Positions 1 to 15,400 of a DNA stretch of 64,000 nucleotides are shown here, in pieces. A program made the translations under genes and the position numbers. The notes beneath the pieces are model-generated. The model was not told where the DNA came from, did not search any database, and saw only the letters and a list, made by a program, of their open reading frames with translations. How positions within the stretch are numbered: position 1 is the stretch's first letter; each line of letters begins with the position of its first letter. The stretch comes from Pegoplata infirma (taxonomy: Eukaryota > Arthropoda > Insecta > Diptera > Anthomyiidae), in contig OY992540.1 of the NCBI GenBank assembly GCA_963921195.1, positions 170,841,923 through 170,905,922 of the forward strand, in the 5' to 3' direction.

Positions 1-308
1 AACAACTGCCTATTTAGTGATATCTGGGACCCTATTTTAACCTAATCTTCGTGATTCTAAATCAGTTATTTACTGTCCCAACTTTAAAACTCCCAAATTT
101 TAAGAAACTGCTGCTGATTTCAAAAAAACAACATAATTATCTAAATTGCATGAATAGTATATACAAATCTTTTCGTTTCCACCCTTTAATAGTGCCGGAC
201 TAGTAAAAATCGAAAAGCAAATAGTTGTAGCGACACCCTCATGACCGTATTAAGTTTGCTAACGACTTTTGGCATTTATACTTTCTTGTTCTTCTTTTAC
301 TTAATTAG

Positions 309-439
309 GTACTGCACCCTTGGATATCACCGATTTCAAATGTCGTGGTTATGATTATACATATATGGTGTGCAATTTTACTAAGCCACATAATGTCATA
401 CTAACACAATATAATTTAAGTTATACGGCACAGTCACCG
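309..439 (+). CDS. dome: dome exon A, N-terminal cytokine-binding region
   Basis: The exon starts after the acceptor TTAATTAG and stops at donor GTAAGT (440). It enters with two bases of a split codon and ends in phase 0. It encodes TAPLDITDFKC and then MVCNFTKP, a cysteine-containing strand typical of the first half of a cytokine-binding module, plus an N-glycosylation sequon (NFT). Confidence 0.85.
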
Positions 440-3400
440 GTAAGTTTTATATATAAAAATAAATATGTATGTATAAGATATTTTGTACATGGTCTTGTTA
501 AAAAAAGAACATATTTATGTAGTTATTAAATATTATTTATACATAACATTATTGTAGTGTTAGCAGTACAATTTTTATAACAAATGTTTTATTTATTTTT
601 ATGGTTACATATGTCAAGAGTACGACCGATATCTCTGGTTTTCTGGTAAAACCTGAATCTAATATTTGGCAATTAACAATATTTATAAATGAACCTTTAT
701 AAGCCCTATTAAAAAAGTGGTCATTTTATAAATTTGTATATGAATTATTATGGGCCAAATTAATTTAAAGAGGACTTACCAATAGGGGTCGGGTCAAAGT
801 TGGGCGTGAAGTGGTAAAAATCCTCAGAACTATCCCGGAGTCCCTTGTTTCATACATACCTGAACCCTATATCCTAAGGGGACTCTTATACAAAGATTAC
901 ATTTTTGAAAAAAATGCTCCTACCGTCCCAAGGGTGCCCCTCAGGGGCGGATCCAGATGAAGGGGGAATTGGGAGAAATTACGGTCTCCTCAAACCAAAC
1001 AAGAAAGGGAGAAGAAAAAACAAGTGTGTTAAATTCGGCTGTGCTGAATATTTTATACTAGAGATGGGCGCGTGAGTGGATTTTGACTCACACTCACTCA
1101 CGCTCACGCAAAAAATAATCGAATCACTCACTAATCACTCACGCAATTTTTTTTTTACTCACGCTCACTCACATTCACGTGAGTAATAAAAAACTTACTC
1201 ACGCGTGACTCACGCCAGATACAATCACGCTTACGCGTGAGTCACGCAAAATCTACTCACGCAATACAATTTTCTTACCAAAAAGAAAAAAAAAAATCAA
1301 AAAAAATTTTTTTACAAAAAATTAAAAAAAAATTGGGCAAATCAAAAAATCTAATCACGCAAACTCACGCAAAAAATAAATGACTCACTCACTAATCACT
1401 CACTCAGATTTTTTTCAACTCACACTCACTCACAATCACGTGATTGAAATTAAAATCACTCACACTCACGCGTGATTCACGTTAATCACACAAATCACGT
1501 GACCAGTGCCCATCTCTATTTTATACATTCCAACATCTAAAAAAAAAAAATACAGTGGTGTATTTTGGGGAGGGGGCTCGGCGAGGGTAGTGGGGAACAC
1601 TCCTCCCGTTCGCGATAATGTTAACTAATTCATTTACTATGCTCTTTAGTAAAGTTATACAATTTTATAATTATTTATACCATTTGTTTTATAACCACGC
1701 CATCAAAGAGGGGCGGTCCGAAAAAATACATTTTCTAATCCCCCGGGTCCAAGTGAAGGACTTTAAACTTCTTTTTGCATAAAAATGTTTCATTTCTTTA
1801 ACAAAAATACAAAAAAAAAACATGTAAAAATGGTGTTTTTCAGAGGTTTGGTTTAGTTCTTCAAGGGGGAACCTTTTTCCCCTGGTCCTAATGTGCTCGT
1901 TTTCGACTTAAACTGCCTAGGACCATAAGACATATTCATGCCAAACATTAGGAGGCTTGCTCTTTTATTTCAGACTGCATCGTGACATACGGACACTTTA
2001 GAAATATCTTAGAATCGATGATCAATAATATATATACTTTATGGGGTCCCTGACTGATATTTTGATGCGTTACACATGGAATGACAAGGTGAGTATACCC
2101 TTATACGGTAGTTGGAGATTATTGGTTGGCAATCGATACACTCCTAGAATAACGGTATTTGGCTATTGTACCGGAACCAATAATGATATAAACATTTTTA
2201 AAATCCTTTATGGAAGTCGATAAAATTTCTAATATATCTGCTGTTTCGCTTCGTGTTTGTACCGGTTGGTTTCCGAAATTAAGGCCAATACCTTTATAAT
2301 ACCGCTTCAAACGGTCTATATAACGAAAATCAACCGGTACAAACACAAAGTGACTCATCAAATATACTAGAAATTTTGATTGCCAACCTTGATTTTAACT
2401 CTTGACCATAAAAAATAGGGAGATTTTTGACAAAAAGTCGCTAGAAATAGCTAAATTTATCAAAATAATGTAAAGTTACCTTGTTTTTAGTTAAAAATAA
2501 TAGCTAAAAATCTATTTATTATCAAAATAACGTTAATTCTTTAACGACCACAGGCAAGTATACTTGCCAAAGCGTTTTGGCGATTATTTTTGTTTAGGTA
2601 AAAGATAGGACAAATTTGCTAAAAGACGAATAGTAGAGGACTGTTAGGGCAACAAAAGTTTAGTTTTAACTAACAAGGGAAGTCTCCCTAGTGTCACCCG
2701 CGGATCTTTATGGAATTGGTTTTATTTTGTAGAGCAGAAAAAATAAAGGGACACGTATTTTTTTTTAGCGGCCCAAATTCATATTTAGGGGGTAAAAAGG
2801 AGGGGGGAAGTCAAGGCCATTTTTCAGTTTTTTTCGTTTATCTCCTATATTATGCAAAGAAACCTAGTCATGTTACATACCAAATGAAAGGTCTTTGGAA
2901 AACCTATCTACATGTGCTAAGGACGTGTCCAAACATGCACAACTTTTCGTCATATTGAGTAAAATACCAAAATTTTAAGACATTTTTGTTAATAAGTCGA
3001 AAAATATTAACTTTTTTGGCCCGTTGTTAGCACCACGAGATAGGTATTTTTAATACCTTTAATCTGATACCACACACGCCTATATTAATTTTGTATAAAT
3101 AGGCGTAAATCTTAAAAAACTGAAAAAGGTCAATTTCCCCCCATACAAATCGACACCCCCTAAAAATGAGTTTGGGCCGCTAAAAAAAAATACGTGTCGA
3201 ATTAATTTTCGTTCTTAACAACATATCCAAATTTCATGAAGATCGGAGGGTGACACCAGGGAGACTTCCCTTGTAAGTCTCTAACTTCATTTACTTACTG
3301 TGAGTCCTCAAAGCTTGTGAAATAGTAATCATAATTTTTTACTTGTCAAGCTAAATTAGGGCCTAGAAGTGGTTTTAGAGGTCCAAATTCTTATAGAATA

Positions 3401-6400
3401 ACTATTATTGAGTTGCGGATTTTAAAAATCATAGAAAATAGCTTAAGCCAGAACTGCGTAATTGTCAAACGGCAAATTTTTCCAACAAGAAAAATAAGGG
3501 AGAAGGGTTAGGGTCCAATTTTTTGTTTCATAACTATTATTAGGTCACAGATCATGGCAATGACAAGAAAATCAAAACCGCTTCGACAGAAAATGTCGTC
3601 AAAGGGTTAACGTACCTTTTTTTGATATCCTTCAACCACAAATTGAGGGTCATACTCAATTTCTCATTCCGTGTGTAACGCATCGAAATATCGGTCCAGG
3701 ACCCAATGAAGCGCATACATATATTACTGATAAGTGATAAGACATTCTAGCGATGTCCGTAAGAAGACCAAAAGGTCTCCCATATTTTTCTAATAAATAT
3801 GAGTATTTGCGCCATAATCTCGAAAGCAATCTAACGGACTTGATATCAAACCCAAACACTGCCAATCACTGATACCATTTAGCGCTTTTTTTGGAATTCT
3901 CTTAGGCTCTTTTGACATTCTTAAAAGCAAATTTTTTTTAAAATACTTTTTCTTTAAAACAGCTCTTCAAAGCTCTTCTTAAGAAGGCCAAAAGACCATA
4001 AGGGAGTTTCAAAAAAAGCGCTATTTGGCATCAGTGCTGCCAATTTATTGAATTATTATGGTTAGATTTTGGGAAAACGTAATTTTTACATTAACGGTCA
4101 TCAAAGTGATCCTTAAACCAATAATTTTTGCCGCGATAAAAGTGATTTATTCAGTTTTGTGAAAATAAAGCAATAGAGAGAAAAATTGTGTTTCATATCC
4201 TCATGTTTTGGATAAAATTTGACTAAACCCAAATCACCGACCTTCATAAAGTTTTAAAAAATTGTTTGGTCCATAAGAGTTCATATTCACTTTCAAGAGT
4301 TTTAATAATCTAAGGTGAAACGCCCTAATGTAGATCATAGTTCAAAAAACTAATTTTAAATCGCATACGTATTTCAAAAGGGGTGTATTGAATTGTTGAC
4401 ATTAATAATTAAAATGATAAAAATTAATAACAGCTATAAAACTTTTGAACATTATGCGAACAAATTAATAATAACAAATTTAAAATGCAACTTAACCACA
4501 ATTTAAATGGTTAGCTTCGTGCTTGACCGCAAGAGTTTTTTTTTGCGTGACCGCAAGCGTTTTTTGCGTGAGTTTGAATGAAACACTTCAAAGATCTCCC
4601 ATCACATGAATCTTGATTGTTTTAATTTCTTGAGTATTCCTGAATTAAATTTATGTTACTTACGTTAGCGTTCCTGAGCCTTCGTGATCTTAACTGAAAA
4701 TTCCCTCGTTCTCCCATCTCTATGTAGTTTTTAACATGTTAGAAATATGTACATACAAACAATTGAAACACGTGTAGAACTATTACACTTTATTTATTAT
4801 TTATTTTACTTTCAAATGCAACAATAACAATCCAATTTATTTTCATTCACATTCTTATAATTTAATACAACTATGCAGTACAATTTTTAATTTCATTCAA
4901 TATGTTTTTTTTCTTAATTGAAATTTATACAAACAATTCTTATGAATTACACATTTCAAATTAATTGTTGTTTAATAAAATAATTATTTGTTTTTAAGTA
5001 GGGCTGCGATTTTCATGTAATAAAAAATTTCAAATATTGCACTAAAAATATATTCAGGGTATTCACTATAGACATTTTTGGCTAAACTGCAGTTTACGGG
5101 GCACACAAAAATTACAAAAAAAAAAATATGCCACCACCTTTAGAATAAAAAAAGAAAAAAACCAAAATTAAAATTTAAGGGGGCTGAGCACATGAAATTT
5201 TACCCATTTTAACACTTTAAAAATTAAACGCGGAAGTCCTGCTGCCCAAAAAAAGCTTTATTTAGCGAAGCCGCTAAACTAATTTATGGAGTTTGTAATC
5301 CCTAAGCCCGGCCGAAGGCCGGCTACGCAGAAAAACTTTTTATTTGCGTAATTATCTTTAAATTAAATGCCCACACATACCAGGAACACCTGGACTCAGT
5401 GGGGCCTAGGAGCATCAGCCCCCTTTAATTTTAATTTCGGTTTTTTTCTTTTTTTATTCTAAAGGGGGTGGCATATTTTTTTTTTGTAATTTTTGTGTGC
5501 CCCGTAAACTGCAGTTTTGCCACATTTTTGACCATTTTTGACAACAGTGCAATAATGCAACTTTTTTTAAAAAATAATTTTGAATCAATGATGGTATTCA
5601 CGTCAGAATTTTTAAGCCCATGCAACAGTGCAACTTAAAAAAAAAAAAAACATTAAATCAACTTTTTCACTTTTCTTTTACCTTTTACATGATGCGCTGT
5701 TGCAAAAAAAATATCGCATTTTATTTCAATAGTAATATAATTTATACAATTTTGAATTTCACATTTTTGCAAGACTTAAATTGCTGAATTCCTTTAATAT
5801 TTTATTTTCATACACAGGATATTCACTTCAGAAATTTTGTATCCTTGCAACAGTGCAATATTGCAACTTTATTTAAAAAAATGTTTAATAAAACTTATTT
5901 TTCTATTGCCTTTTATATGATTAGTCGTAGCAAGAAAAGATTTACAATTTATTTTAATAGTAACACAATCGCTTCTTTTCACAAAGAAACAAGCAAATAA
6001 TAATGGAATTCACGTCTGCAATTTTAGTCTTGCAAAAATGCGAAATGTCAAAATTGCAACTTTATTTGCTTGTTATTTTGCAAATTGTAGCAATTATATT
6101 ACTATTGAAATAAAATGCGATCCTTTTTTTTTAAGGTAAAAGAAAAGTGAAAAAGTTGATTTAATGGCTTTTTTAAAAAAAGTTGCAATCTTGCACTGTT
6201 GTATGGGCTGAAAAATTCTGACGTGAATACCATCAATGTTACAATTTTGACATTGCGCAATTTTGCGAGACTAAAATTTATGAAGTGAATTCCATTATTA
6301 CCTTTTACATGATGCATCTTTGATTCGCCATTTATTTGAATACTAATAAATCGCTCTTGTAATTTTGACATTTCGCATTTTTGCAAGACTAAAATTTCTG

Positions 6401-9400
6401 ACATAAATTCCATTACTACTTATTTACATAAGAAATGTGTGACCTTGCAAAAGTGCAAGTTTGCCACTTTTACTTTTTTTTAAATGTTGAAGCAATTCAT
6501 GCCATTTTAGTGCAAAATTATTGATTCTGAAAAAAAAAAATTATTTGTCTATCGATAAAAAAACATGCATTTGCATTTGAATCGCTGCCCTACTTCATAT
6601 AAGCATCTACGTGTGTAAATGTAGGCGAAATCTAAAAGTAATTTAATGAAATCGAGTATGTGATTTGTTTTAAATACTAAATAAGGAAACAACAATAAAA
6701 TGCTACATTTTTATTTTTAATTTAAACTCTCGTTTTGGCATGTTGCTAATAATATTATAACAAAATAATAATATGAATTCTTTGAAATGAGTTTAAAAAT
6801 GAAAGTCTCCTACACATGCATCAAATTTTTAAGCAATGTTGGCAAATGAATAACCGCATTATTAACGGTAACGATATTTAAAATTTTATCGGTAACGTAT
6901 CTGTTTCGGTAACATTAGTATGGAAAATTTTAAATCAGTGGTTGCCATTATAATAATGATGATTGCAACTGTGCAAGATTGCAACTTATTCAGGATATTC
7001 ACTTTAGAAGTTTTTGATCCTTGCAACAGTGCAATATTGCAACTTTTTTTTCTATTTTTTTTTAATAAAATTTTTATTTTTCTGTTCAGGGTATTCATTT
7101 CAGAAATTTTAGACCCTTGCAACAGTGCAATATTGCAACTTTTTGTTAAAAAAAAATTTTTTGAATCAAATTTTTATTTTTCTATTAGCTTTGAAATAAT
7201 GCGTCGTTGCAAGAAAAGATTTGCAATTTATTTCAATAGTAATATAATTGCTTCTATTAACAAAGTAACAAGCAAATAAAGTTGCTATTTTGACATTTCG
7301 CAATTAATTTTGCAAGACTAAAATTTCTGAAATGAATTCCATTATTATCTTTTATATGATGCGTCGTTGCAAGAAAAGATTGACAATTTGTTTGAATAGT
7401 AATACAATTGCTTCTATTCACAAAGAAACAAGAAAAAAAGTTGCAATTTTGACATTGCGCAATTCTGCAAGACTAAAATTTCTGACGTGAATTCCATTAT
7501 TGTTTTAAATGTTTAATCACCTTTAAAAATTTTTTATTATCTTTTACATGATGCGTGGTTGCAAGAAAATATTAGCTCTTTATTTTAATTGTAATATTCA
7601 GGGTATTCACTTCTGAAACTTTTTACCCTTGCAACAGTGCAATATTGCAACTTTAAAAAAATTTAATAAAATTTTTATTTTTCTATTACCTTTTATATGA
7701 TGTGTCGCTGCAAGATAAATTTCGCAATTTATTTTTAATAGTATTACAATTGCTTTTATTCGCAAAAAAATAAGCAAATAAAGCTGCAATTTTGACATTG
7801 CGTAATTTTGCAAAACTTAAATTTCTGACGTGAATTCCATTATTATTGACACTCTTTAAAAAATAAATAAACAATTTTGCAATTTTGACATTTCGCATTT
7901 TTGCAAGAATATTCTGCTCCTGTGTTTTAGTTTTTATTGAATACCGTTATGATTTTAATATGAATTCCATAAGTATATACTTTGCTTACCAATGGTTAGT
8001 TAAGATACCTACAGACTATAATATTTGTAATAATATGTGTAAAAATTTTGTGTAAAATCTATGAAATACATAGTAGGGTGTAAACACCAATCGGTATAAA
8101 ACCAAGAGAAAATACGGATTGAAAAATGACAAGTGGATACGTTTTCTCATTTTAGAAATTTTTCTTAAAATGAGAAAATGTATCCGTTTTTTATAAGATC
8201 AGGCTTGTATTTGTTTTGACAATATTTAAAGATAATGGTGTAAAATTTCATATTATTTAAAACGTAACGACTCGGTATTATAGTCTGAAGGTAGCTTTAC
8301 CATGTATTAATATTAAGTGTGTTCCACAACTTTCCGGGTAAAGTTCGGTAAAATGAGAGCAAATCAAAAAACCTCTCACGATACCACAAAAATACACAAA
8401 AGTACGGGAACGCTAAAAACCACATTTCAAGCCCAAAATAATAGAAAATGTAAACAAACCAATAACGCTAAAATATTTTCGTAAGAAAAATTACTTTAAA
8501 CAAGAAAACAAATTGTAAAAGTTTATTTTAATAACAAATTATTTTTTTTTGTATTGAAATAACGCATTTCCTTGGTTTAGTTCTTTATTTTATTTAAATT
8601 TCCAATTTAGCTTCACAAAAAAAAATCAGCTGTTTTTTCAACATCTGACTGTTACCATTTTACCCGAAAAAAAAGTGCGGGTAAGTTCGGTAAAATGAGA
8701 AACTAATTTATTCTCTCAAAAACTCTCTCATTTACCCAATTTTTGCGTACGGGAACGCTTTTCGGGCTGGTTTGGGTACCCGCGGGCACCCGCGGTAACG
8801 TTGTGGAACAGACCTATTAAGAACACCTTTTCCAATTGCAATTTAGAAAAACTCAAAAAATCTCTGCCGAATAATTAGAAAGTCCGCTACAAAATTTGCG
8901 GACTTCCGCTGGAAAATCTACTGATTTCGTACACGAGATGGTAGTCCCTTTTGAATTAGCTGCAAAAAAACTGCTAAACAATTATAATATTAACAACAAA
9001 ATATTAGATAATAACAACTAATTTTTCCAATTTTTATTCCTAAAGGGATTTAATTTTTTATACCCTCCAACTACAGTATGGGGGTATACTCACTTTGTCA
9101 TTCCGTGTGTAACGCATCGAAATATCGGTCTAGGACCCCATTAAGTATATATATTTGTCAAAGACCGAGTTTAATTTTAATTAACTAATGAAAACGTTTA
9201 TTTAATAAAAAAAAACAAAGTTTATGGATTAATTTAATGAAAAACAATTTTAAAGTATGATCAAGAAAAAATAAAGTCTTTGCCGTCACGACCGTTCGCT
9301 TCGCTCGCTCGTTGATCACTGACTAGTTGACATATTATTGTTCAGTGATCGATTCTAAGACATTCTAGCGATGTCCGTCCGTCCGTCCGTCTGTATGTCT

Positions 9401-12400
9401 GTCCGTCCGTCCGTCTAGACCCCTCAAGTTTGGCATAAATATGTCTTATGGTTCTAGGCAGGTTAAGTTCGGAAATGGGCCAAATCGGACAAGGGTGAAA
9501 AAAGTTCCCCCTTGAAGAACTGAACCAACCTCTTAAAAATGCTAAATTTTTTTTACGTTTTTTTGTATTTTTGTGAACCAAATGAGACATTTTTATGTTC
9601 GTAGAAGTTTATAGTCCTGCACTTGGACCCAGGGGATTAAAAAATGTCGCTTTTTTTGCCCCGCCCCTTTTTAAGGGCGTGGATAAACAAATAATTTAAA
9701 TAATTATAAAACTATAATACTTTAGTGCACAAAGCAGATAAAAGTGAACCTTGTAAACATATACCGTGAGGGCCAAGGAGTCACCCCAGCTCACCGACAT
9801 CTCCCCCTTCCTTGCCCCCCTTAAAACAACGCCCCTGTCAACATTTTTTTTTTACGTGTTGGAGGGTATAATAGACTCGGCACAGCCGAATTTAACACTC
9901 TCACTTGTTTTTCTTCAAAACGAAAACAAAAATCCAAAAAACTTTTTGAAACTTTAAAAATTTTCAAAAAAGACTTACAAAGATTTCTAGATAGGAAGAA
10001 GAAATTCAGGCGTAATATTGAGGAACGGGTTAGAAAAGCAACGATTGCTTTAAATTCCTGTAAAAGGAATAAGGAGGAGTTGGAAACTATCGAACACTTT
10101 ATCTGCCATTGCTCGAAATTTTCTAATCAGAGAGTTGCTTCACTGCGATTTAGGGAGCTGCACGATCTTCTGATTTGTCGTATGTCAAAATTCAATATCT
10201 TAGCAGTTTCATAAGGAGCTCGAATTGGTTTAACGGCAGGGACAGTTAAGGGAACCTATTACCGTCCAGCAGCTACTTACAACCTTCCCAGCAAAAAATA
10301 AACGAAGTGGTTCAAAAAGAATTAGTGGTTTCACTACATACAAAGTAGCGATAGGTGCCGAACTTCATATTCCGTAGGAAGTACTTTTAAAATCACTTCC
10401 AAAAATGCTACAAAATAACAATAAAAACATCTTTCACCAGTTCTTTACTTAATGATTTTAAAGTACCTTATTTACATGTTCTTAGGAATTAAATCATATA
10501 AAATTAAATCAAATCACCACAACATATGAACTTCTTTTTCAACTGAAACACTTAAAATGGGGGTGATACACGAAGTATGCACTTTTTTCTACATCCAGCT
10601 TCGAATAGATTTAGGTTTTGCAAAAATGGTGACAAATTTGATAGTGGCATTTCATTTCTCTTTATTTAGAGCTTAAAAAATCGAAAAGACGAAAATTGAT
10701 TTTTGATAATTTTTTTTTTTTTAATTTCATACAAGCAATTTGGCGTTTAACTACCATTTTATATCTTACATATATCGAAAAAAGTTGGTCCTAAATTAAA
10801 TAAATACATTTACGAACTTAACCGGATGTTTCTCCATCACATTATTAAAGATTGTTTAAGCTTTTTAGAAAATTGAGGTTAAGGCTTGTGGTAAGAACAA
10901 ACTGGTGAATCGATTTGCCGTGAATATTTATAGTTTTGTGATCTTTATAATTACTCCTTTTTTTAATTCGAAGTATATACCTTTGATTATCAATGAAATT
11001 GATGTTTCTATCACGTAAGGTTTTTAAGATATTCGTGTTTGAATATTGATATATTTGGGTCTTCTCTGTAACGTATTATTAAGTTGCTCTAAACACAATA
11101 CTACTCGATTTAGTAAAAATAAGACATCTTTATTACAAATCTGGTATCCAAATTTTTCTATCGCGTACTGTTTTTGAAATATTGGCGTTTAAAAATCTAA
11201 ACTCCACTGTTGCGCACTTATATTCTTTATCAATCACACTAACATTTTCAAACGCGAATATCTCAAAAACAGAACATGCTTGAAAAATTTGTATTCCAGT
11301 TTTGGAATCACGAGGTCCATTTTATATGAAATCAAGTCCTATTTGGTGGAAGCAACGTAAGAATACGTAACAGTAGACCCCTAAAAGTGATAAAATATTG
11401 TTTTTTTACTTTTTAACAGCGAATATCTCAAAAACGGTACGTGCTATAGAAATTTCACTGGGAGGTTTTTGCTGTCAAACAGTGTTTTTAGTGTAAATAT
11501 TACAAAAAAATACTCTTTCAATTTATCTACAAAAAGAAGTGAAAAAATCACTTCTAATTTAGAAGTCCTAAATCACCAATTAAAAATGACACCATCACAC
11601 CCAAAATGCCAAGAAATATGTACTTCTAAAGAAGTGATGAAATATTAACATCCGGATCACTACTTCAGAAGATGTGATAAAAATGTTAATCTTTCGCCAC
11701 TGAAAAGTGGCGAAAAAAAGAACATACTTTGTGTGTCACGCCCATATTAAATTCATCAATGTTTCAGTTGAAGAAGAAGTACATCTGGTTCATAAGTTGT
11801 GGTGAATTTTGTAGTGAATGGTAAGCTCTTTTTTTGCTGGGTTCCTTTACCTATAATTTTAAATGAAAAAGGCAAACAGAAAGTTGTGTCTGAAAATTTT
11901 AAAAATTTTTTCGGGATTCAGAAAATTTTAAAAACTGATCTGCCATATTTTAGAATTTAATTACTATTTTCTGAATTACCAATAATCTTTTAATACGTTT
12001 TGGAATCAGTTTGTAACTCATCGAAATATCGAAAATTGTCCGTCTGTCTGCTGAAATGGCGATCACGGCCAAATTATTACACAGATATGACTGTAACTGT
12101 AACTTAACCATACATGGGAATTTTTAATTGGCATTGAATTTTCATTGGCATTAGTTGGAACTAATGCCAATGCCAAAAAAAAGCATTAGCATTTATTGCC
12201 AATGAAATTTTTTGGCATTGCCATTATTAGTACTAATGCCAATGAAACGGCACAAATGCCTAAAAAAACTATTTACAATTGATAAAAAAAACATTTTTTT
12301 ACAATAAATATATATATTTTTTAAAAACTTAAAATGGCGATATCTCGAAAACTAATCCAGATAGAGCAAAATGGAGGGCATTTTTGGTTCTTTGAATCAC

Positions 12401-15400
12401 CATACTTTCGCGGGTCCTCTTCACATATGTGGACCCAAAGGGTCCTAACTTTGGATCCAAAAAATTTGGGATTCCGGAAAATTTAAAAATACTTATACCT
12501 TGGTAAATATTGGTGACACAACAAAAAGTCCAAAAGCATTTTTGTAGCTATTGGTTTCTAGAACTCGTCTGCCAATACTAGAAAACCCTCAGAGCAATAG
12601 TTTTTTAGTTATTCAGTTTCTAAAATACTCAAGACCCTATTGGGCCCCTAAATTGCAGTACCTGTAAAAATAAGCAAGATAATGCTAAAGGTATGTGAAT
12701 TTTTAAACTTTCGGGACTGCCAATTTTTTAGATTCAAATTTTTGACCTGTTAGGGTCCACACATGTGAAAAGGACCGGCGAAACTAAATGAAAAATGCCC
12801 TCCATTTTGCTCTATCTGGCTTAGTTTTCGAGATATAGCCATTTTAAGTTTTAACCAAAAAAAAATTTTCACAACTGGTTGACGGAAATACGATTTTAAA
12901 TAATGCTAATCCTTTGTTTTCATTAAGGCATTTATTAATGCTAATGAAATTTTTCATAATTGGCATTACTAATGCTACTAATTCCTTAACGGCCATTGGC
13001 ATTGATTGAAACAATGCCAATGCTAAAAATTTCATTGGCATTAGTTTCAATATAATGCCAATGAAATTGTCAATTAATTAGTCCATTTATTTAAATAGTC
13101 CCATGTATGAACTTAACATATTAAGCTAATGTTGCTTCGAGAAGTTTGGTATTGCTTTTAAGCTATATCGGTAGAGATACATCGAAAATTTTGGTACATT
13201 CCACATAAAATAAAAATACAAAATGCTTTTTTTTACCAAAAAATTTTTTTTTTCAAATTTATTTTTTTACCGATTTTTTTAACAAAATTTTTTCTTTTTT
13301 TTTTAACATTTTTTTTACAAATAATTTTTTTTGCAATATAATTTTTTTCATACATTCTGCAAGTCCGAATTTAACTTTTTTCTTGTTTAAACTCATTTGA
13401 GGTTTTTGTTATTTTCTCAATTACAATCGCAAAAGGTATCGAGGTTATTTTTATAGTTTATTTTTTAATAGTAATATAGTATATTAACTTGTTATTCAAT
13501 AATAAATTTAACTAATATGTTTTTTTTTAAATAATTTTTAAATTTTTTTCTTTTTTTTACATATTTTTTGGGACTTTTGTGCATGAACTAATCTTCACTC
13601 TATTTAAATGTTCTTCTTTTTTCATTTTCCACCACCAACTCACTCCAAAACTAATCTAAAATAAAAATCTATCAAAAATCTATCATCTCTACTTTATTGC
13701 CAATTTCAATATGTGCCTTGGCTTTTACTATTAACCACCAACGTTATGACATGGTGCAATTTACTAACAAATTAAAAATATCTTATTATGCATTACGTTT
13801 TTTCTTTTTTAATTAATTATTTTTACTTATTAATACACTAAATACTACTAATTAATGAAAAAAATTAATTAACAATGTAAATTGAATTGAAAAAAATAAT
13901 GTAATATTTAAAAAAACATACAATTCTGTTTGAAAATTTGGTTTATTTGTAAAATTTGTGTAATTTGTGTAATTTGAAAACTTTTAAATTTGATCGTAAA
14001 CTATTTGGAAATTATTACTATTACACATACAAACAATATGCATTCGCTTGCTGCACACTATCTTTACTATTACAATTACACAAACAAAATACAAGTAGTT
14101 TCGTACATATAAAAAGGACAAAACCGGAAAACGTATTTACCGTACAACTTATTCACAGAATTATATACAAACATGCCATTTGGAGATCCAACAACATCAG
14201 GGCATTTGCAATTTGACCAAGGACAAAAATAATTATCGCCCAAATTATGAATTCTTCAATTTTACATTAACGGGTCAAAATGATGTCGGTGTAAATGTTC
14301 AAAGTTTTTGGATAAATCATTATGAAAGTGGTAAGTTATTAAATTTGATTATTAAGGTACAATCAAAATAAAACTTCACAAGGCAGGTATGCCAAGTAGC
14401 TCTTTCTGATTTTTGTTTTTGTTTGAAATTTATATTAATAATTCATAAATATTAATTCTAATCTTTATTTACAGTTATTCCTCCAAAACCGGAATATACG
14501 TTCGAAAAAATAACAACTAATACGATTATTATAAAATGGTATAATCCAAAATATAGTTTTTATACAGCCAAAGGACTTGATTATGAGATACGTTATAGGC
14601 CCAAAGATAAGGGCTTGAATTGGAAATATATATCCAACTATGAAATACGCAATAATCGTTCTGAATACAAATTGATTGTGCGTAATTTAGAATATGCCTT
14701 TTTCTGGTACGAAATCAGTGTTCGTTTACGTGTGAAGAAATCATCACGTAATGATGACGACTATTGGAGTGAACCGTATATACAACAGTTTCAGACGTTA
14801 GCATGTCCACCAGAAACAGCACCGCAAACAGATGAGGGTAGTTTCTTTATTGATTCTAGTGAAACTAAGGTGCGTCTTTATTGGAAGCAATTACCGGATT
14901 ATAAAGAGAATGGTCCCAACTTTGAATATGTTATTAAAGAAGTACAGCGTGACGGTGAAGAAGTGTAAGTTACTTTGATATAATAAGTAATACATAACAA
15001 AATTCATTGAAAACCAGAATAGAAGTAGGAACTCGGCAAAAAAAATTAACTTAAAATTAATATAAATCTTTAAATATAAAATTTTTATTACGGATGTAAT
15101 TGGAAGAAGATCAATTGTAATTGGAAGATTTCATTTGTAATTCGAAAATTTCGTTTGTTCAAAGATTTTACTTAAAAATTAAAAAAATCAATTTGTAATT
15201 CAAAAATTCCATTGGTCATTTTAAAATTTTCATTGGAATTTGAGGACTTCAATTTTCAAAAACGATCTATTATAATTCATAAAAGATCAATTGTAAGATC
15301 AATTGTCCTTCGTTTGGTCCAAGAGCCCTGAGTGCGGGCTGGTAGTTTTTGAAGACCTCTGGGTTTAAGTTTGTGGTTGCCAAGGATGGGAGCTCACCAA

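Noticed and set aside
5530..7920. CRISPR-like array
   Set aside because: Units are degenerate and contiguous, without exact repeats separated by unique spacers, and the genome is that of an insect.
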